Origin: Candidatus Brachybacter algidus
GTDB taxonomy: Bacteria; Bacteroidota; Bacteroidia; Chitinophagales; Saprospiraceae
Length of the DNA: 64,000 nucleotides
NCBI GenBank assembly: GCA_016711705.1
Contig: JADJSK010000001.1
Coordinates: 620,001 to 684,000, forward strand
Direction: 5' to 3'
This document shows positions 47,592 through 56,763 of the stretch, piece by piece (position 1 is the first letter of the stretch; the number at the start of each line of letters is the position of its first letter). A model generated the notes under the pieces. It did not search any database, was not told the DNA's origin, and worked only from the letters and a program-made list of their open reading frames with translations. The translations under genes were made by a program, and so were the position numbers.

Positions 47592-48440
47592 CTAAACATT
47601 CTTTGATAATTGTTCGAATACATTAGTGACTATATTTTCTGATGTACTTGAAGAATAACGTGTCCTATGGAAGGATCCATTTTCAGGATTGAGACCACAT
47701 ACATAGACGTGATAATGTGAATTATGATCGACAACGCAGTATACGGCCAATGATTTCCACCCTTTATTCGACAAATCAGTTTGTATTGTTCTTTCAATGT
47801 TTGTGGCTTGTGACACCTCTGATACATGTATCTTGGACAGCAATTTCCTAAGTTCCCCATCTGCCCTTTTAATCAAATACGCAGTTACGTTTTGTGCTGC
47901 ATTTGGGATAAATTCCTTTGGATGAAATTGAAATGAGGCAAAATGATTCAAATTCTTCCCTATTATTGCTTCATGCTCATTTGGCAAGATAATACCTTCA
48001 TATAGTGACATTAATCGCTCTAAGTCCACAATTTCAGTATCGATAATCGTGATAATCCACTCGGGAAATAATGACTTTGCAAGAAGTTCAGCTCTTTCAT
48101 CAATAACACATACACGCGCATTATCATTTAGTTTGATATGAATATTATTGTTATTTGTTTCTTCTTTATAAATAAGAATATCAAACTTAGTATCTCTATT
48201 TGATAGTGCAGCAATAACAATTTCATCCTTTGGTTGACCATTAATACCAGAAAGGTCTAAGCAAAAGACATCACATTTTCCACTTAATAATGCTTCTTCA
48301 GCCAATTCCATTGCATTTTCACTCGGTGAAAGTCGGAATTCTAGTAAATCTGATTCCTTTTCAAAAAATGCAATTTTGGATTGTAAAGTTTGACTTTCTT
48401 GAATTGCTCTTGTGAATGGTAAATGTCCTATTGTATACAA
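47592..48440 (-). CDS. Degenerate hydroxymethylbilane synthase (HemC) homologue
   Basis: 282 residues from TTG 48440. It aligns along its length with porphobilinogen deaminase: IG.LPFTRAIQESQTL matches the N-terminal IATRQSPLALWQA block. EALLSGKCDVFCLDLSG ... IAALSNRDTKFDILI matches the ALLENRADIAVHSMKD ... REDPRDAFV block. FIPNAAQNVTAYLIKRADGELRKLLSKI and IERTIQTDL match the VGQGAVGIECR and AERAMNTRLEGGC blocks. But the dipyrromethane-anchoring Cys (GGC) is replaced by NKGW, the SSLRRQ arginines are absent and TRQS is lost. So it is probably not a working HemC. It follows the second M16 gene by 18 bases, in an operon. Its role is unknown. Confidence 0.7.
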   Translation of the reverse strand: MYTIGHLPFTRAIQESQTLQSKIAFFEKESDLLEFRLSPSENAMELAEEALLSGKCDVFCLDLSGINGQPKDEIVIAALSNRDTKFDILIYKEETNNNNIHIKLNDNARVCVIDERAELLAKSLFPEWIITIIDTEIVDLERLMSLYEGIILPNEHEAIIGKNLNHFASFQFHPKEFIPNAAQNVTAYLIKRADGELRKLLSKIHVSEVSQATNIERTIQTDLSNKGWKSLAVYCVVDHNSHYHVYVCGLNPENGSFHRTRYSSSTSENIVTNVFEQLSKNV

Positions 48441-48458
48441 AAGATGAATTTTATGCTA

Positions 48459-49834
48459 TTATGAATTAATTTGGTTGCCCTCAAAATCATAGATTTTAAC
48501 AGGGTTGGGCTTTGCGATTTCCGCTAATTGATCAATGACTTCTTCTTCATTCCCAACTACAATAATATGCAAATTGTCAGGTTGAAGGTATTTACGTGCC
48601 ATGTTATAGATATCTTCAATGGAAACTGAGGCTATTTTTTGAAGGTGTGTGGTGAAATAGTCATCCGGTAATCCAAATTTCTTGATTGCCAGGGCAAACT
48701 TGGCAATTGTCTTTGGATCCTCAATTGATCTGGAAAAATTTCCACTGATCACATTTTTAACCTGTAACAGTTCTTCTTCTGATATTTTAACTTCTGTTAG
48801 TTTCCTTATTTCTCCTATAATTTCCTTTATTGCCTGGCCTGTCACCTCGTTTCTCACATTAACTGATGTGAAAAATGAACCTATATTTTCATCATTTTGT
48901 AATTTTGAATTGATTCCATAAGTAAAACCTTTTTGCTCACGTAAGTTTAGATTCAACCTACTAGAGAAATATCCACCCAGAATACTATTCATAAGATTAG
49001 CGGCAACCATATCGCTATTATACGGCTGAAAATTAAGAGCGTATGTGATCGCAATTAGCGACTGGACTGCACCTTTTTATTGACAAAATTTACATCTTGT
49101 TGAATTTGTGGAAAAGAATTATCAAAAATCTGCTTTACAAAGTTGGAAGTTTTCCAACTTCCAAAATGATTATTTGCCAAAATTACTGCCTCAACCAATG
49201 AAATATTACCTTCAAATATAAGGTATGAGCAATTTGGAACAAAGTTGACTTTATGATAATTAATGCAATCTTCCAGAGATATATTCTTGAGAGATGATTC
49301 CGTCACGACCTCGCTATAGGGATGATCATGAAAAAATGTAACTTTTTTTGAAACATTTGAGGCTATTGCATCGGCTTCTTCCTTTTGAGCTGCAATATTT
49401 GATTGATACTGTCTGACAATATTATCAAATTCACTTTGAGGAAATGATGGATTTAAAATAGCATCAGCAAATAATCCTATAACTGAACTAAAATGTTTCT
49501 TTAATGATGAAGCATAACCACCTATTGGCGTTGTGGCAACGCTAGCTCCATAGAAATCAACTTGCTCATCCCACGATGATTTGTTCATTGAAGATGTCCC
49601 TGTTGATAGCATTTGCCCGGTTATCTCAACCACTCCTGCTTTAGTGCCCTGTTTTGTCAGACCATGGTCAATAAACAATTGGAGATTAACTCTTGGTAAT
49701 TTATTATTTTCCACTACTATTAACTGCAGACCGTTTGCCAGTGATGCATACTCAGCTTCTTTAAACTTAATTTGTGGCGCTGTGGTTGGCCTTGGTTGTA
49801 TCTTTCTAAATTCGTGTATATCTACTATATTCAT
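48459..49834 (-). CDS. M16 peptidase, non-catalytic partner subunit, frameshifted
   Basis: About 458 residues once repaired. First part to 49055, second from 49010 on. Adding one A to the A5 run opposite 49074-49078 gives FVNKKGAVQSLIAITYALNF, joining the halves in the usual place. It lacks the HxxEH zinc motif (VVEITGQMLSTG at that position) but keeps the C-terminal ILGGYFSSRLNLNLREQKGFTYG. So it is the alpha-type partner of the catalytic M16 peptidase encoded 6 bases upstream; the pair should form a clamshell heterodimer in the periplasm or cytosol. No signal peptide is seen. Confidence 0.88.
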
Positions 49835-49840
49835 ATTCTT

Positions 49841-51139
49841 TTAAATCGCAGTTTCTTCTTCTAATTTAGGCAACCAGTGAAGGGCTACCCTATTCTCTTT
49901 TTTGAAATATTTTTTTGCAACTTTTTGGATGTCTTCTCTTGTCACTGCTGTAAAATGTTGCAGCTGTTCATTGTACATTGAAGTATTCTTAAAATAAGTA
50001 TAGTGAGTAGACAGGCCTTCAGCTATTTCCAGAAGGGAAGACTTTTCATAAACCAGTTGGGTCTCTGTCTGATTCATCAATTTCTGAAATTCTCTTTCAT
50101 CCATTAATTGATTCTGAATACTTGCCACCTCATCATCCATAGCTTTCTCTAGTTCGTCAACCGAAATCCCCATATTCCCAATAGCAAATTGAAGAACAAC
50201 TCCGGGATGTTCAAGATCGAAAGGAAAAGAGCCTGTATAAACTGCTTTCTGTTGCTCATCAACCAAAGCTTTATGCAATCTTGAACTTGCACCTCCGGAA
50301 AGCATATCTGAAAGAAGTTTTACGGCGAAATAATCACCTATTGCATAACCAGGTATTCGATAGATATGAACGACTGCCGGCAGTTGAACATTATCGAATA
50401 TAGTATCTCTGAGTTCATTTTCTAAATCAGGTTCTATTATATCGGGTCTGAATACTTCGTTTTCTCCTTTCGGAATTAACCCAAAATATTTATGTATTAG
50501 CTCTTTAGTTTCATTTACCTCAAAATCACCTGATATGCATAATACAGCATTGTTAGGGACATAATAAGTGTCATAAAAATGCTTGTAATCATGTTCCTGA
50601 GCTGCGTCAATATGATCCATTGATCCAATGACAGACCAATTATAAGGATGACTTTTAAATACGCGTTTCATGCCTTCTTCTACCAAGGTTCCGTATGGCC
50701 TGTTGTCATATCGTTGTCTTCTTTCCTCTTTCACCACCGATCTTTGGGTTTCAATTCCGGTTTGATCTACTTTGGCGTGGAGTAAACGCTCGGATTCAAG
50801 CCACAATCCTGTTTCAAGATGATTTGATGGAAATAATTCGTAATAGAAAGTTCTGTCGTTTGAAGTGTTGGCATTCATTGTACCACCAGCATTCTGAACA
50901 ATATTAAAAAATTGACCTCTTGGAATATTCTCAGATCCTTCAAATAATAAATGTTCAAAAAAGTGTGCAAATCCAGTCATTTCAGGATTTTCATTTTTCG
51001 AACCTACATGATACATCATTGAAACTGCTACCAGAGGTGCTGTATTATCTCTATGAAGAATTACATGAAGACCGTTTTCCAGATCATATTCTTCAAAAGG
51101 TATGATAATATCATTTATTGTATCAGTATTTTTGTTCAT
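49841..51139 (-). CDS. M16 zinc peptidase, catalytic subunit
   Basis: 432 residues. The inverted zinc motif HFFEH lies in GFAHFFEHLLFEGSENI, with the distal Glu region in FYYELFPSNHLETGLWLESER and the C-terminal SGGASSRLHKALVDE. It degrades small peptides inside a closed chamber, like pitrilysin. No signal peptide. First gene of an operon with the inactive M16 partner and the HemC-like protein. A TACATTTG -7 box (51226-51219) lies 80 bases upstream. Confidence 0.92.
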   Translation of the reverse strand: MNKNTDTINDIIIPFEEYDLENGLHVILHRDNTAPLVAVSMMYHVGSKNENPEMTGFAHFFEHLLFEGSENIPRGQFFNIVQNAGGTMNANTSNDRTFYYELFPSNHLETGLWLESERLLHAKVDQTGIETQRSVVKEERRQRYDNRPYGTLVEEGMKRVFKSHPYNWSVIGSMDHIDAAQEHDYKHFYDTYYVPNNAVLCISGDFEVNETKELIHKYFGLIPKGENEVFRPDIIEPDLENELRDTIFDNVQLPAVVHIYRIPGYAIGDYFAVKLLSDMLSGGASSRLHKALVDEQQKAVYTGSFPFDLEHPGVVLQFAIGNMGISVDELEKAMDDEVASIQNQLMDEREFQKLMNQTETQLVYEKSSLLEIAEGLSTHYTYFKNTSMYNEQLQHFTAVTREDIQKVAKKYFKKENRVALHWLPKLEEETAI

Positions 51140-51218
51140 GTATAATAGAGTTCGATTGATTGCCTTATTAATGAAGGAAAATCAATTTAGTTCAAATTAA
51201 ATCTTAAATTGGTTGGGG

Positions 51219-51226
51219 CAAATGTA
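51219..51226 (-). promoter_or_regulatory. -7 element of the M16 operon
   Basis: The minus strand reads TACATTTG, matching TAnnTTTG, 80 bases before the first M16 start codon. The -33 side is AT-rich without an exact TTG. Confidence 0.4.
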
Positions 51227-51413
51227 TAATAATTACCTATTCTATAAATAAAGATTTGATATATTGTTCAAATCATGATCAATCGATATTCGTTTAAAGA
51301 ATATTAACTATCAATGAAGTTTAACGTTGTTATAACCGCATGCTATTCTAAGTCTTTAAAAAATGACTGAATTTTTTGTTTTATTTGCACTTAAATAGAA
51401 ACCTAATACAGGC

Positions 51414-53084
51414 TTGAAGACCATTGACAAAATGATTATCAGAGGATTTATTCCTCCATTCATCGTAACATTCTTTATTGCGTTGTTTGTGTTGACTATG
51501 CAATTTCTTTGGGTTTGGGTGGATGAACTTGTCGGAAAGGGTGTAGGAGTATTGATCATACTCGAATTGCTGTTCTATCTTCTACTATCATTTTTTCCAA
51601 TAGCTTTTCCAATTGCGGTATTGCTGAGTTCCGTTATGTTGATGGGTGGATATGCAGAGCGATATGAGTTGTCAAGTATGACTTCTGCAGGAATCTCTTT
51701 GATGCGAATCATGAGGCCATTGGTGATCATGGCCAGTTTAATCGGAGTACTTAGTTTTGCATGTTCAAACTTTCTTTGGCCTGTGGCTAACTTAAAATAC
51801 AGGTCCCGTTTACTCGACATTAAAAATCAAAGGCCTACACTTAGTATTCAAAAAGGAGTTTTCAACCATGATTTTACAGGGTTTGTCATTAAAGTGACAG
51901 ACAAAGCGAAAGACGACAGGAATGTAAGTGGAATTATGATTTATGACAACCAAAAGCAATTGGATAAACTAAATCTGATTACAGCCAAGAAAGGTGAAAT
52001 GTACACAGAGGCTGCGGAGGGTCTTTTTGTAATAAAAATGTATGATGGGCATCAATATCAGGAGGTTGCCAGTCAAGGTGGGTCTAATGCTTCCTATCCA
52101 TTTGTTAGGACAAATTTTAAAGAGTATACCAAGATATTTGACATGAGTCAGTTCGACTTTACTCAGACTGACCCGAACTTGTATAAGACACATCAAACGA
52201 TGTTGAGTATTCCCCAACTTGCTACTGCTGTGGATTCTATTGACGTTAGAATGAGAACAGCGTCATCTCTCATGATGGCAAGTGCTACATCTACCTTAAA
52301 GACAAAGATGTCTTCCAACTATACTAGTTTTGATCAGGGAAGAAATAATATTGACAGGCAATATTTTCCTTCAGTAGATACATCTGAGCAGTATCTGAAA
52401 AGAATTGGCAGGATTCAAAAAAATCTTCAGAAAGATAATTCAAATATTAAATCAACTTCTTCAGTTGGAAAGGAAGCGATATCTACTCCTGCTATAAAGA
52501 TAAATTCTATTACTGCAAAAGACCTTTTAAAAGCACCCACCATTCAGAATGGCACTCCTTTGATAAGTCAAGTCAATGAAAAGTATAAATTGGCTAGTTT
52601 GAGCTATTCAGTCTCATTAGCTAAAAGTGCACAGAGCACTATCGAATTACAAAACAATATTTATGATGCTGAAAATGAATCCAGAATCAGACATATTTTT
52701 GAAATGAATGTAAAATTTGCATTTGCTGCCATCTGCATTATATTTTTATTTATAGGAGCACCGATGGGTGCAATCGTAAGAAAGGGAGGATTTGGGTATC
52801 CATTACTAGTTGCCATCCTATTTTACATGGTTTACCAGGTCTTATATACAGCCATGAAGAAGTCGGCAGATAGTCAAGTTGTGGCAGCTTGGGCAGCTCC
52901 ATGGATTCCTGTTTTTGTGATGGGTGTATTCGGTTTTATTCTCACCAGAAGAGCAATGAGTGATAGTAATCTAAATCTTGATAATGTAACAAAGCTATTT
53001 GTGACATTTTTCAACAAAGTATCAGAAAGTTACTATCAACTAATTGATTTTGTGCTAAAGAAATTTAATAGGACGAGTAGATAA
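51414..53084 (+). CDS. LptF/LptG-family permease
   Basis: 556 residues from TTG 51414 (KTIDKMIIRGFIPPF, the usual family start). Helices at about 12-35, 48-75 and 95-118, a periplasmic beta-jellyroll domain (about 130-250: LSIQKGVFNHDFTGFVIKV), a long low-complexity Ser/Thr/Lys segment (about 270-410) and three C-terminal helices (about 425-445, 455-475, 490-512). These permeases extract lipopolysaccharide from the inner membrane together with LptB2. The linker between jellyroll and the last helices is longer than in E. coli LptF/G. LptF versus LptG cannot be decided. The DUF4833 gene follows 51 bases on. Confidence 0.88.
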   Translation: MKTIDKMIIRGFIPPFIVTFFIALFVLTMQFLWVWVDELVGKGVGVLIILELLFYLLLSFFPIAFPIAVLLSSVMLMGGYAERYELSSMTSAGISLMRIMRPLVIMASLIGVLSFACSNFLWPVANLKYRSRLLDIKNQRPTLSIQKGVFNHDFTGFVIKVTDKAKDDRNVSGIMIYDNQKQLDKLNLITAKKGEMYTEAAEGLFVIKMYDGHQYQEVASQGGSNASYPFVRTNFKEYTKIFDMSQFDFTQTDPNLYKTHQTMLSIPQLATAVDSIDVRMRTASSLMMASATSTLKTKMSSNYTSFDQGRNNIDRQYFPSVDTSEQYLKRIGRIQKNLQKDNSNIKSTSSVGKEAISTPAIKINSITAKDLLKAPTIQNGTPLISQVNEKYKLASLSYSVSLAKSAQSTIELQNNIYDAENESRIRHIFEMNVKFAFAAICIIFLFIGAPMGAIVRKGGFGYPLLVAILFYMVYQVLYTAMKKSADSQVVAAWAAPWIPVFVMGVFGFILTRRAMSDSNLNLDNVTKLFVTFFNKVSESYYQLIDFVLKKFNRTSR

Positions 53085-53135
53085 AATGATTTTTTATTTT
53101 ATTGGTTTTACTTAGTTTAAAAAAAACATGGTATT

Positions 53136-53705
53136 ATGATGATCCCAGGCAATTTTAAGCCAATTTTAGTTCTTTATTTTATAGTGCTATTTTTGCCTAT
53201 GCTGGCTTTCACCCAAAAGATTATTCCGATGTATGATCCCATGCCTATTCCACCTTCAAATAAAAACATGCTATTTTATTTGCAGAGGACAATGGATAAA
53301 AATACAGTCATATATGAAGTGAATTACGATGAAAATGGCAAAATTAATATTAAGGACCCAATAAAAATCTATTGGATTGATTATGAAGAAGGTGGCAAGA
53401 TATCTCAGCTGACAAATGTGCAGAGAAAGTTTGCCTATGGAATTAAATCAAAATTGGTAGATAAAAGAAGAGGAATATTTAAGATCATCATTGTTTCCTA
53501 TAAAAATTTGGATCTGTATCTAATGCCTGGTGAAGATAATAGGTATATAATACGGACAAAAATCAATGGACAAGAATCTGTATTAAACAATATATTAGTA
53601 TACATTACAGGAGGCACCTACCTCAAACCTGATGTCAAATATGTTGAGATCACCGGGAATGAAATCTCAAATAAAAAACTTATTAAGGAAAGATTCCAAC
53701 CTTAA
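53136..53705 (+). CDS. DUF4833 domain protein, exported
   Basis: 189 residues. N-terminal hydrophobic segment (about 8-26, ILVLYFIVLFLPMLAFTQ) acting as signal. DUF4833 core: MLFYLQRTMDKNTVIYEVNYDENGK, PIKIYWIDYEEGGK, QRKFAYGIKSKL. Function unknown; the family is found in envelope contexts in Bacteroidota. Probably cotranscribed with the LptF/G permease. Confidence 0.82.
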   Translation: MMIPGNFKPILVLYFIVLFLPMLAFTQKIIPMYDPMPIPPSNKNMLFYLQRTMDKNTVIYEVNYDENGKINIKDPIKIYWIDYEEGGKISQLTNVQRKFAYGIKSKLVDKRRGIFKIIIVSYKNLDLYLMPGEDNRYIIRTKINGQESVLNNILVYITGGTYLKPDVKYVEITGNEISNKKLIKERFQP

Positions 53706-53848
53706 TATACTCTGCGGAAATAGGGTTGACTATCTTATTTGAGTTTATTTAAAAATTATATTGCCCAAATGTATTTACAAACAGCAAAGAGCAAACATTG
53801 TGAAAAATTCAGTTCCAAAGTGGTCACATCTATTTCCAATTAGTATAT

Positions 53849-54382
53849 CTATGATTTTGGATCAATTATATCTGAAGGTAAGAAGGGTCTTTTCTTGATT
53901 AAATGAAATATTTTATTGAAACCTATTGTAACCATCAGTGCAATAAGACAGCCAATTATGACACATGATAGCCTTCCAAGTGCAAGTCTCCAATCGTGAA
54001 CATGACTACTGTCTACCATTAGGACGACTATTGCTGCCAAGGCACTTCTGATTGAACCTTGAAGTTGAAGAGATAACCCAGCAATTATAGTCAGAACAAT
54101 ACCGATGCATAACATAATCAGATTTGGTGCATGAACGAAAAATAAGCCAAAACCTATCGCACAACCTAATAGATTGGCCTTCATCCTGTCCACAGCGAGT
54201 TGTGGACTATTATCCGGAGAAATCGCCACTACTACAGAAACTACTGACCATTGGAATGGAAGTTCCGGAAAATAGATGAAAAGAATATAGCAGATCACAA
54301 CACCAATTATACAGCGCGTAGCATAAAGGGTATTGTCCCATCGCAATAGTTCTTTGTAATCTATTATTTCTTTATAATTCAA
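53849..54382 (-). CDS. Short FUSC/aromatic-acid-exporter-like membrane protein
   Basis: 177 residues with about five helices (24-42, 44-58, 70-86, 89-108, 113-123 and 135-155 as hydrophobic stretches). FQWSVVSVVVAISPDNSPQLAVDRMKANLLGCAIG is the FUSC-family core. Full exporters are 350-700 residues, so this is a half-size member that may work as an oligomer. Substrate unknown. Convergent with the DUF4833 gene. Confidence 0.75.
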   Translation of the reverse strand: MNYKEIIDYKELLRWDNTLYATRCIIGVVICYILFIYFPELPFQWSVVSVVVAISPDNSPQLAVDRMKANLLGCAIGFGLFFVHAPNLIMLCIGIVLTIIAGLSLQLQGSIRSALAAIVVLMVDSSHVHDWRLALGRLSCVIIGCLIALMVTIGFNKIFHLIKKRPFLPSDIIDPKS

Positions 54383-55446
54383 TACTTACCATATCTGATT
54401 TCTGTTCAAAAGTACAAACAATTTACTTTGTTAGATAAATAGATTGATTGGAGTATTTTGAAGAGACTGTTTAAGTTTTCTTTGAACCACAACTTTTTAA
54501 ATTAAAAACACAGGCCATAATCAAATTGAAACCAAGAATAATCTTTTTTCAGCAAAAGGGCCAAAAGCTAATAGCCACAGGCCAACAGCATTTTCAATAT
54601 TTATTAAAAACTTGAATTTATAATTGGGATTATTCCATGATTCTTATTGTCTCAGGTGATTGTGGAATGCAACTTTTTAAATTGGTTCGCTCCTACACAA
54701 TAATAACAAAAGCAAAGTTAGAACTTCCCCTCCTGAGGGGTGGCCAAAGGCCGGGGTGTCATTTGTAAACTGAAATTTGATGTAGACGGGATTATTACAT
54801 GATCCCTATTGTCTCGGGTTATGGGAGAATGCAAATTTTTAAATTGGTTCGCTCCTGCGTCGCTGTATCCTTTTTCAATTATTAAAATTTAAAAGCGAGC
54901 TTTTATTAGGGCAACTTAGTACAAAATTATGCTTTGGGAGATTTAGTGCAGCCGGGATTATTGCATGGTCCCTAATGTCTCGGGTAATGGGGAAATGCAA
55001 TTTTTTAAATTGGTTCGCTCCTAGCGTCGCTGTGTCTTTTTTCAAATATTAAAATTTAAAGCGAGCTTTTATTTTAATAATTGATACGAATGAAATTATT
55101 TGGTTTGGGTGGAATGGGATTATTACATGATCCCTATTGTCTCGGGTTATGGGGGAATGCAAATTTTTTAAATTGGTTCGCTCCTGCGTCGCTGTGGATT
55201 TTTTCAATTATTAAAATTTAAAAGCGAGCTTTTATTAGGGCAACTTAGTACAAAATTATGCTTTGGGAGATTTAGTGCAGCCGGGATTATTGCATGGTCC
55301 CTAATGTCTCGGGTAATGGGGAAATGCAATTTTTTAAATTGGTTCGCTCCTAGCGTCGCTGTGTCTTTTTTCAAATATTTAAATTTAAAAGCGAGCTTTT
55401 ATTTAAATATTTGAAAAAATCCACTTTGAACCAATTTAAAAAATTG
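54383..55446. repeat. ~328-bp tandem repeat array with half-unit substructure
   Basis: No ORF. Related units start at 54626 (partial), 54788 (A), 54954 (B), 55116 (A') and 55283 (B'). A and B are diverged ~165-base halves; AB is repeated as A'B' with period 328-329. Shared landmarks are GGGATTATT.CATG, GTCTCGGGT, TTAAATTGGTTCGCTCC, GCGTCGCTGTG and the hairpin TAAAAGCGAGCTTTTA. Between 54721 and 54760 lies a dispersed hairpin (CCCCTC/GAGGGG plus GCCGGGGTGTC) also seen near 31802. The last unit ends in a large palindrome against tRNA-Ser. Confidence 0.85.
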
Positions 55447-55447
55447 C
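55326..55447. repeat. Large imperfect palindrome abutting tRNA-Ser
   Basis: The outer arms 55326-55345 and 55428-55447 are a perfect 20-bp inverted repeat. Inner arms TTTTTTCAAATATTTAAAT and its exact complement follow, closing on AAAAGC-GA-GCTTTT. Total about 122 bases with only short unpaired segments. Read with the tRNA (minus strand), the hairpin starts at the tRNA discriminator base, so it could end the transcript or be processed with it. Confidence 0.8.
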
Positions 55448-55531
55448 GGAGAGACAGGGATTCGAACCCCGGGACCTGTTACAGTCAACAGTTTTCAAGA
55501 CTGCCGCATTAAACCACTCTGCCATCTCTCC
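55447..55531 (-). tRNA. tRNA-Ser (anticodon TGA)
   Basis: 85 nt. The acceptor stem GGAGAGA (55531 down) pairs with TCTCTCC, discriminator G. D-arm GGCAGAGTGGTTTAATGC, anticodon loop CTTGAAA with TGA, long variable arm typical of tRNA-Ser, T-arm GGTTCGAATCC. CCA is not encoded. The gene end coincides with the start of a palindromic repeat. Confidence 0.95.
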
Positions 55532-55607
55532 AATATCTTTACTTTCTTTTCTTCAAAAGAGTTCGCAAAGGTATATTAATATTTTAAATATCCTAATCCT
55601 TTAAAAA

Positions 55608-56345
55608 TTATTTTTTAGCATATTGCTCACCAACGAAGTCCCAATTCACTAACTTCCAGAAATTTGCGACATAATCGGGACGCTTATTTTGATATTTAAG
55701 GTAATATGCATGTTCCCAAACGTCAAGCCCTAATAATGGAGTTCCTTTAAATCCAAGCTTACTCATCAATGGATTGTCTTGATTTGGAGTTGAATAAACG
55801 TACAATTTGCCATTAGCTCCTTTTACTAGCCAGGCCCATCCAGAACCAAATCTAGTTTTTGCCTCAGCTTCAAATTTTTCTTTAAACTTATCAAAAGATC
55901 CAAAATTGTTATCAATAGCAGTCGCTAACGCTCCTGAAGGTTTGCCTTGTCCATTTGGTGTCATACTTTGCCAAAACATAGAATGATTGAAGTGCCCACC
56001 GGCATTATTTCTTGTTGCCATATCTGTGTTATTTGCCATGCTACAGATTTTTTCCAGTGAGTATCCCGCAGCAGGCTTTCCTGCTATGGCGGCATTAAGG
56101 TTGTCTACATAACCCTGATGATGCTTAGTGTAATGTATTTCCATGGTTTGAGCATCTATATTTGGCTCAAGAGCATTGAAAGCATAAGGAAGTTTCGGTA
56201 ATGTAAATTTTCCACCTTCAGGAAAGGTTTCTTCAGATATAGGTCCGTTATCAATATCCTCAATCTCTGAAGCAAACAAAAAGCGTGAAGCCATTAGACT
56301 AAAAGACGCAAGTCCTAGTCTTTTAAGGAAAATCCTCTTATCCAT
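55608..56345 (-). CDS. Exported superoxide dismutase, Mn-type
   Basis: 245 residues. Converts superoxide to oxygen and peroxide. The catalytic domain starts near 46 (KFTLPKLPYAFNALEPNID). Metal ligands: His71, His121 (FNHSMFW), Asp208 and His212 (GLDVWEHAYY). The active-site Gln comes from STPNQDNP (Gln189) with Gly at the FeSOD Gln position, the pattern of Mn enzymes. The first ~26 residues (KRIFLKRLGLASFSLMASRFLFA) form a basic plus hydrophobic leader absent from cytosolic SODs, so export to the periplasm is likely; there is no twin-arginine, so probably Sec. Single gene. Confidence 0.93.
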   Translation of the reverse strand: MDKRIFLKRLGLASFSLMASRFLFASEIEDIDNGPISEETFPEGGKFTLPKLPYAFNALEPNIDAQTMEIHYTKHHQGYVDNLNAAIAGKPAAGYSLEKICSMANNTDMATRNNAGGHFNHSMFWQSMTPNGQGKPSGALATAIDNNFGSFDKFKEKFEAEAKTRFGSGWAWLVKGANGKLYVYSTPNQDNPLMSKLGFKGTPLLGLDVWEHAYYLKYQNKRPDYVANFWKLVNWDFVGEQYAKK

Positions 56346-56525
56346 GATATATATTTTTTATGAAATAATTATAATATTCCTTTTTAAAAGCACATTAAAA
56401 TTTAAAAAGTTCAATCAAACATCGAATTAAAAATAAAATGAGGTGTTAATGATTTCAATTTCAATAGTTTGCAAAATTCATATAATGATTTTTTAAAAAA
56501 TACTTTTCAGGATATAAAATAATTT

Positions 56526-56533
56526 TATCTTTG
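56526..56533 (+). promoter_or_regulatory. -7 element of tRNA-His
   Basis: TATCTTTG, exact TAnnTTTG, 15 bases before the mature tRNA start. The -33 side has CTTT at 19 bases spacing. Confidence 0.55.
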
Positions 56534-56548
56534 CCATCCTTAAAGACG

Positions 56549-56625
56549 GTGATTGTAGCTCAGTTGGTTAGAGCGTCGGTTTGTGGTACCGAAGGTCGGG
56601 GGTTCGAGACCCCTCATTCACCCCA
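56549..56625 (+). tRNA. tRNA-His (anticodon GTG)
   Basis: Acceptor GTGATTG pairs with CATTCAC (one T-T mismatch at position 5). D-arm GCTCAGTTGGTTAGAGC, anticodon stem TCGGT with loop reading GTG, T-arm GGGGGTTCGAGACCCC. Discriminator C (56622) faces the encoded G-1 (56548), the tRNA-His hallmark, and CCA is encoded at 56623-56625. Confidence 0.95.
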
Positions 56626-56657
56626 AAGCCGTTGGTTATTTTACCAGCGGCTTTTTT
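56625..56657 (+). terminator. Terminator of tRNA-His
   Basis: AAAGCCGTTGG (56625-56635) pairs with CCAGCGGCTTT (56644-56654) with one G-T pair, followed by a T-run to 56657. A classic intrinsic terminator directly after the tRNA. Confidence 0.85.
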
Positions 56658-56713
56658 AATTTTTTAAAAAAAGACAGAATCCTAAAACTTATTCCACATA
56701 ATTTAGACTTAGA

Positions 56714-56744
56714 TTTGTCAATTGTGTTAAAAAGTCTATTTTTG
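56714..56744 (+). promoter_or_regulatory. Promoter of the pyruvate dehydrogenase E2 gene
   Basis: TTTG (56714-56717), exactly 19 bases, TATTTTTG (56737-56744): full Bacteroidota consensus, 19 bases before the ATG at 56764. Confidence 0.7.
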
Positions 56745-56763
56745 GGCTATATATAAATTTGAA

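Noticed and set aside
54383..55531. tRNA-Ser-associated integrative element
   Set aside because: No integrase, no cargo genes and no direct repeat of the tRNA end; only repeats are seen.
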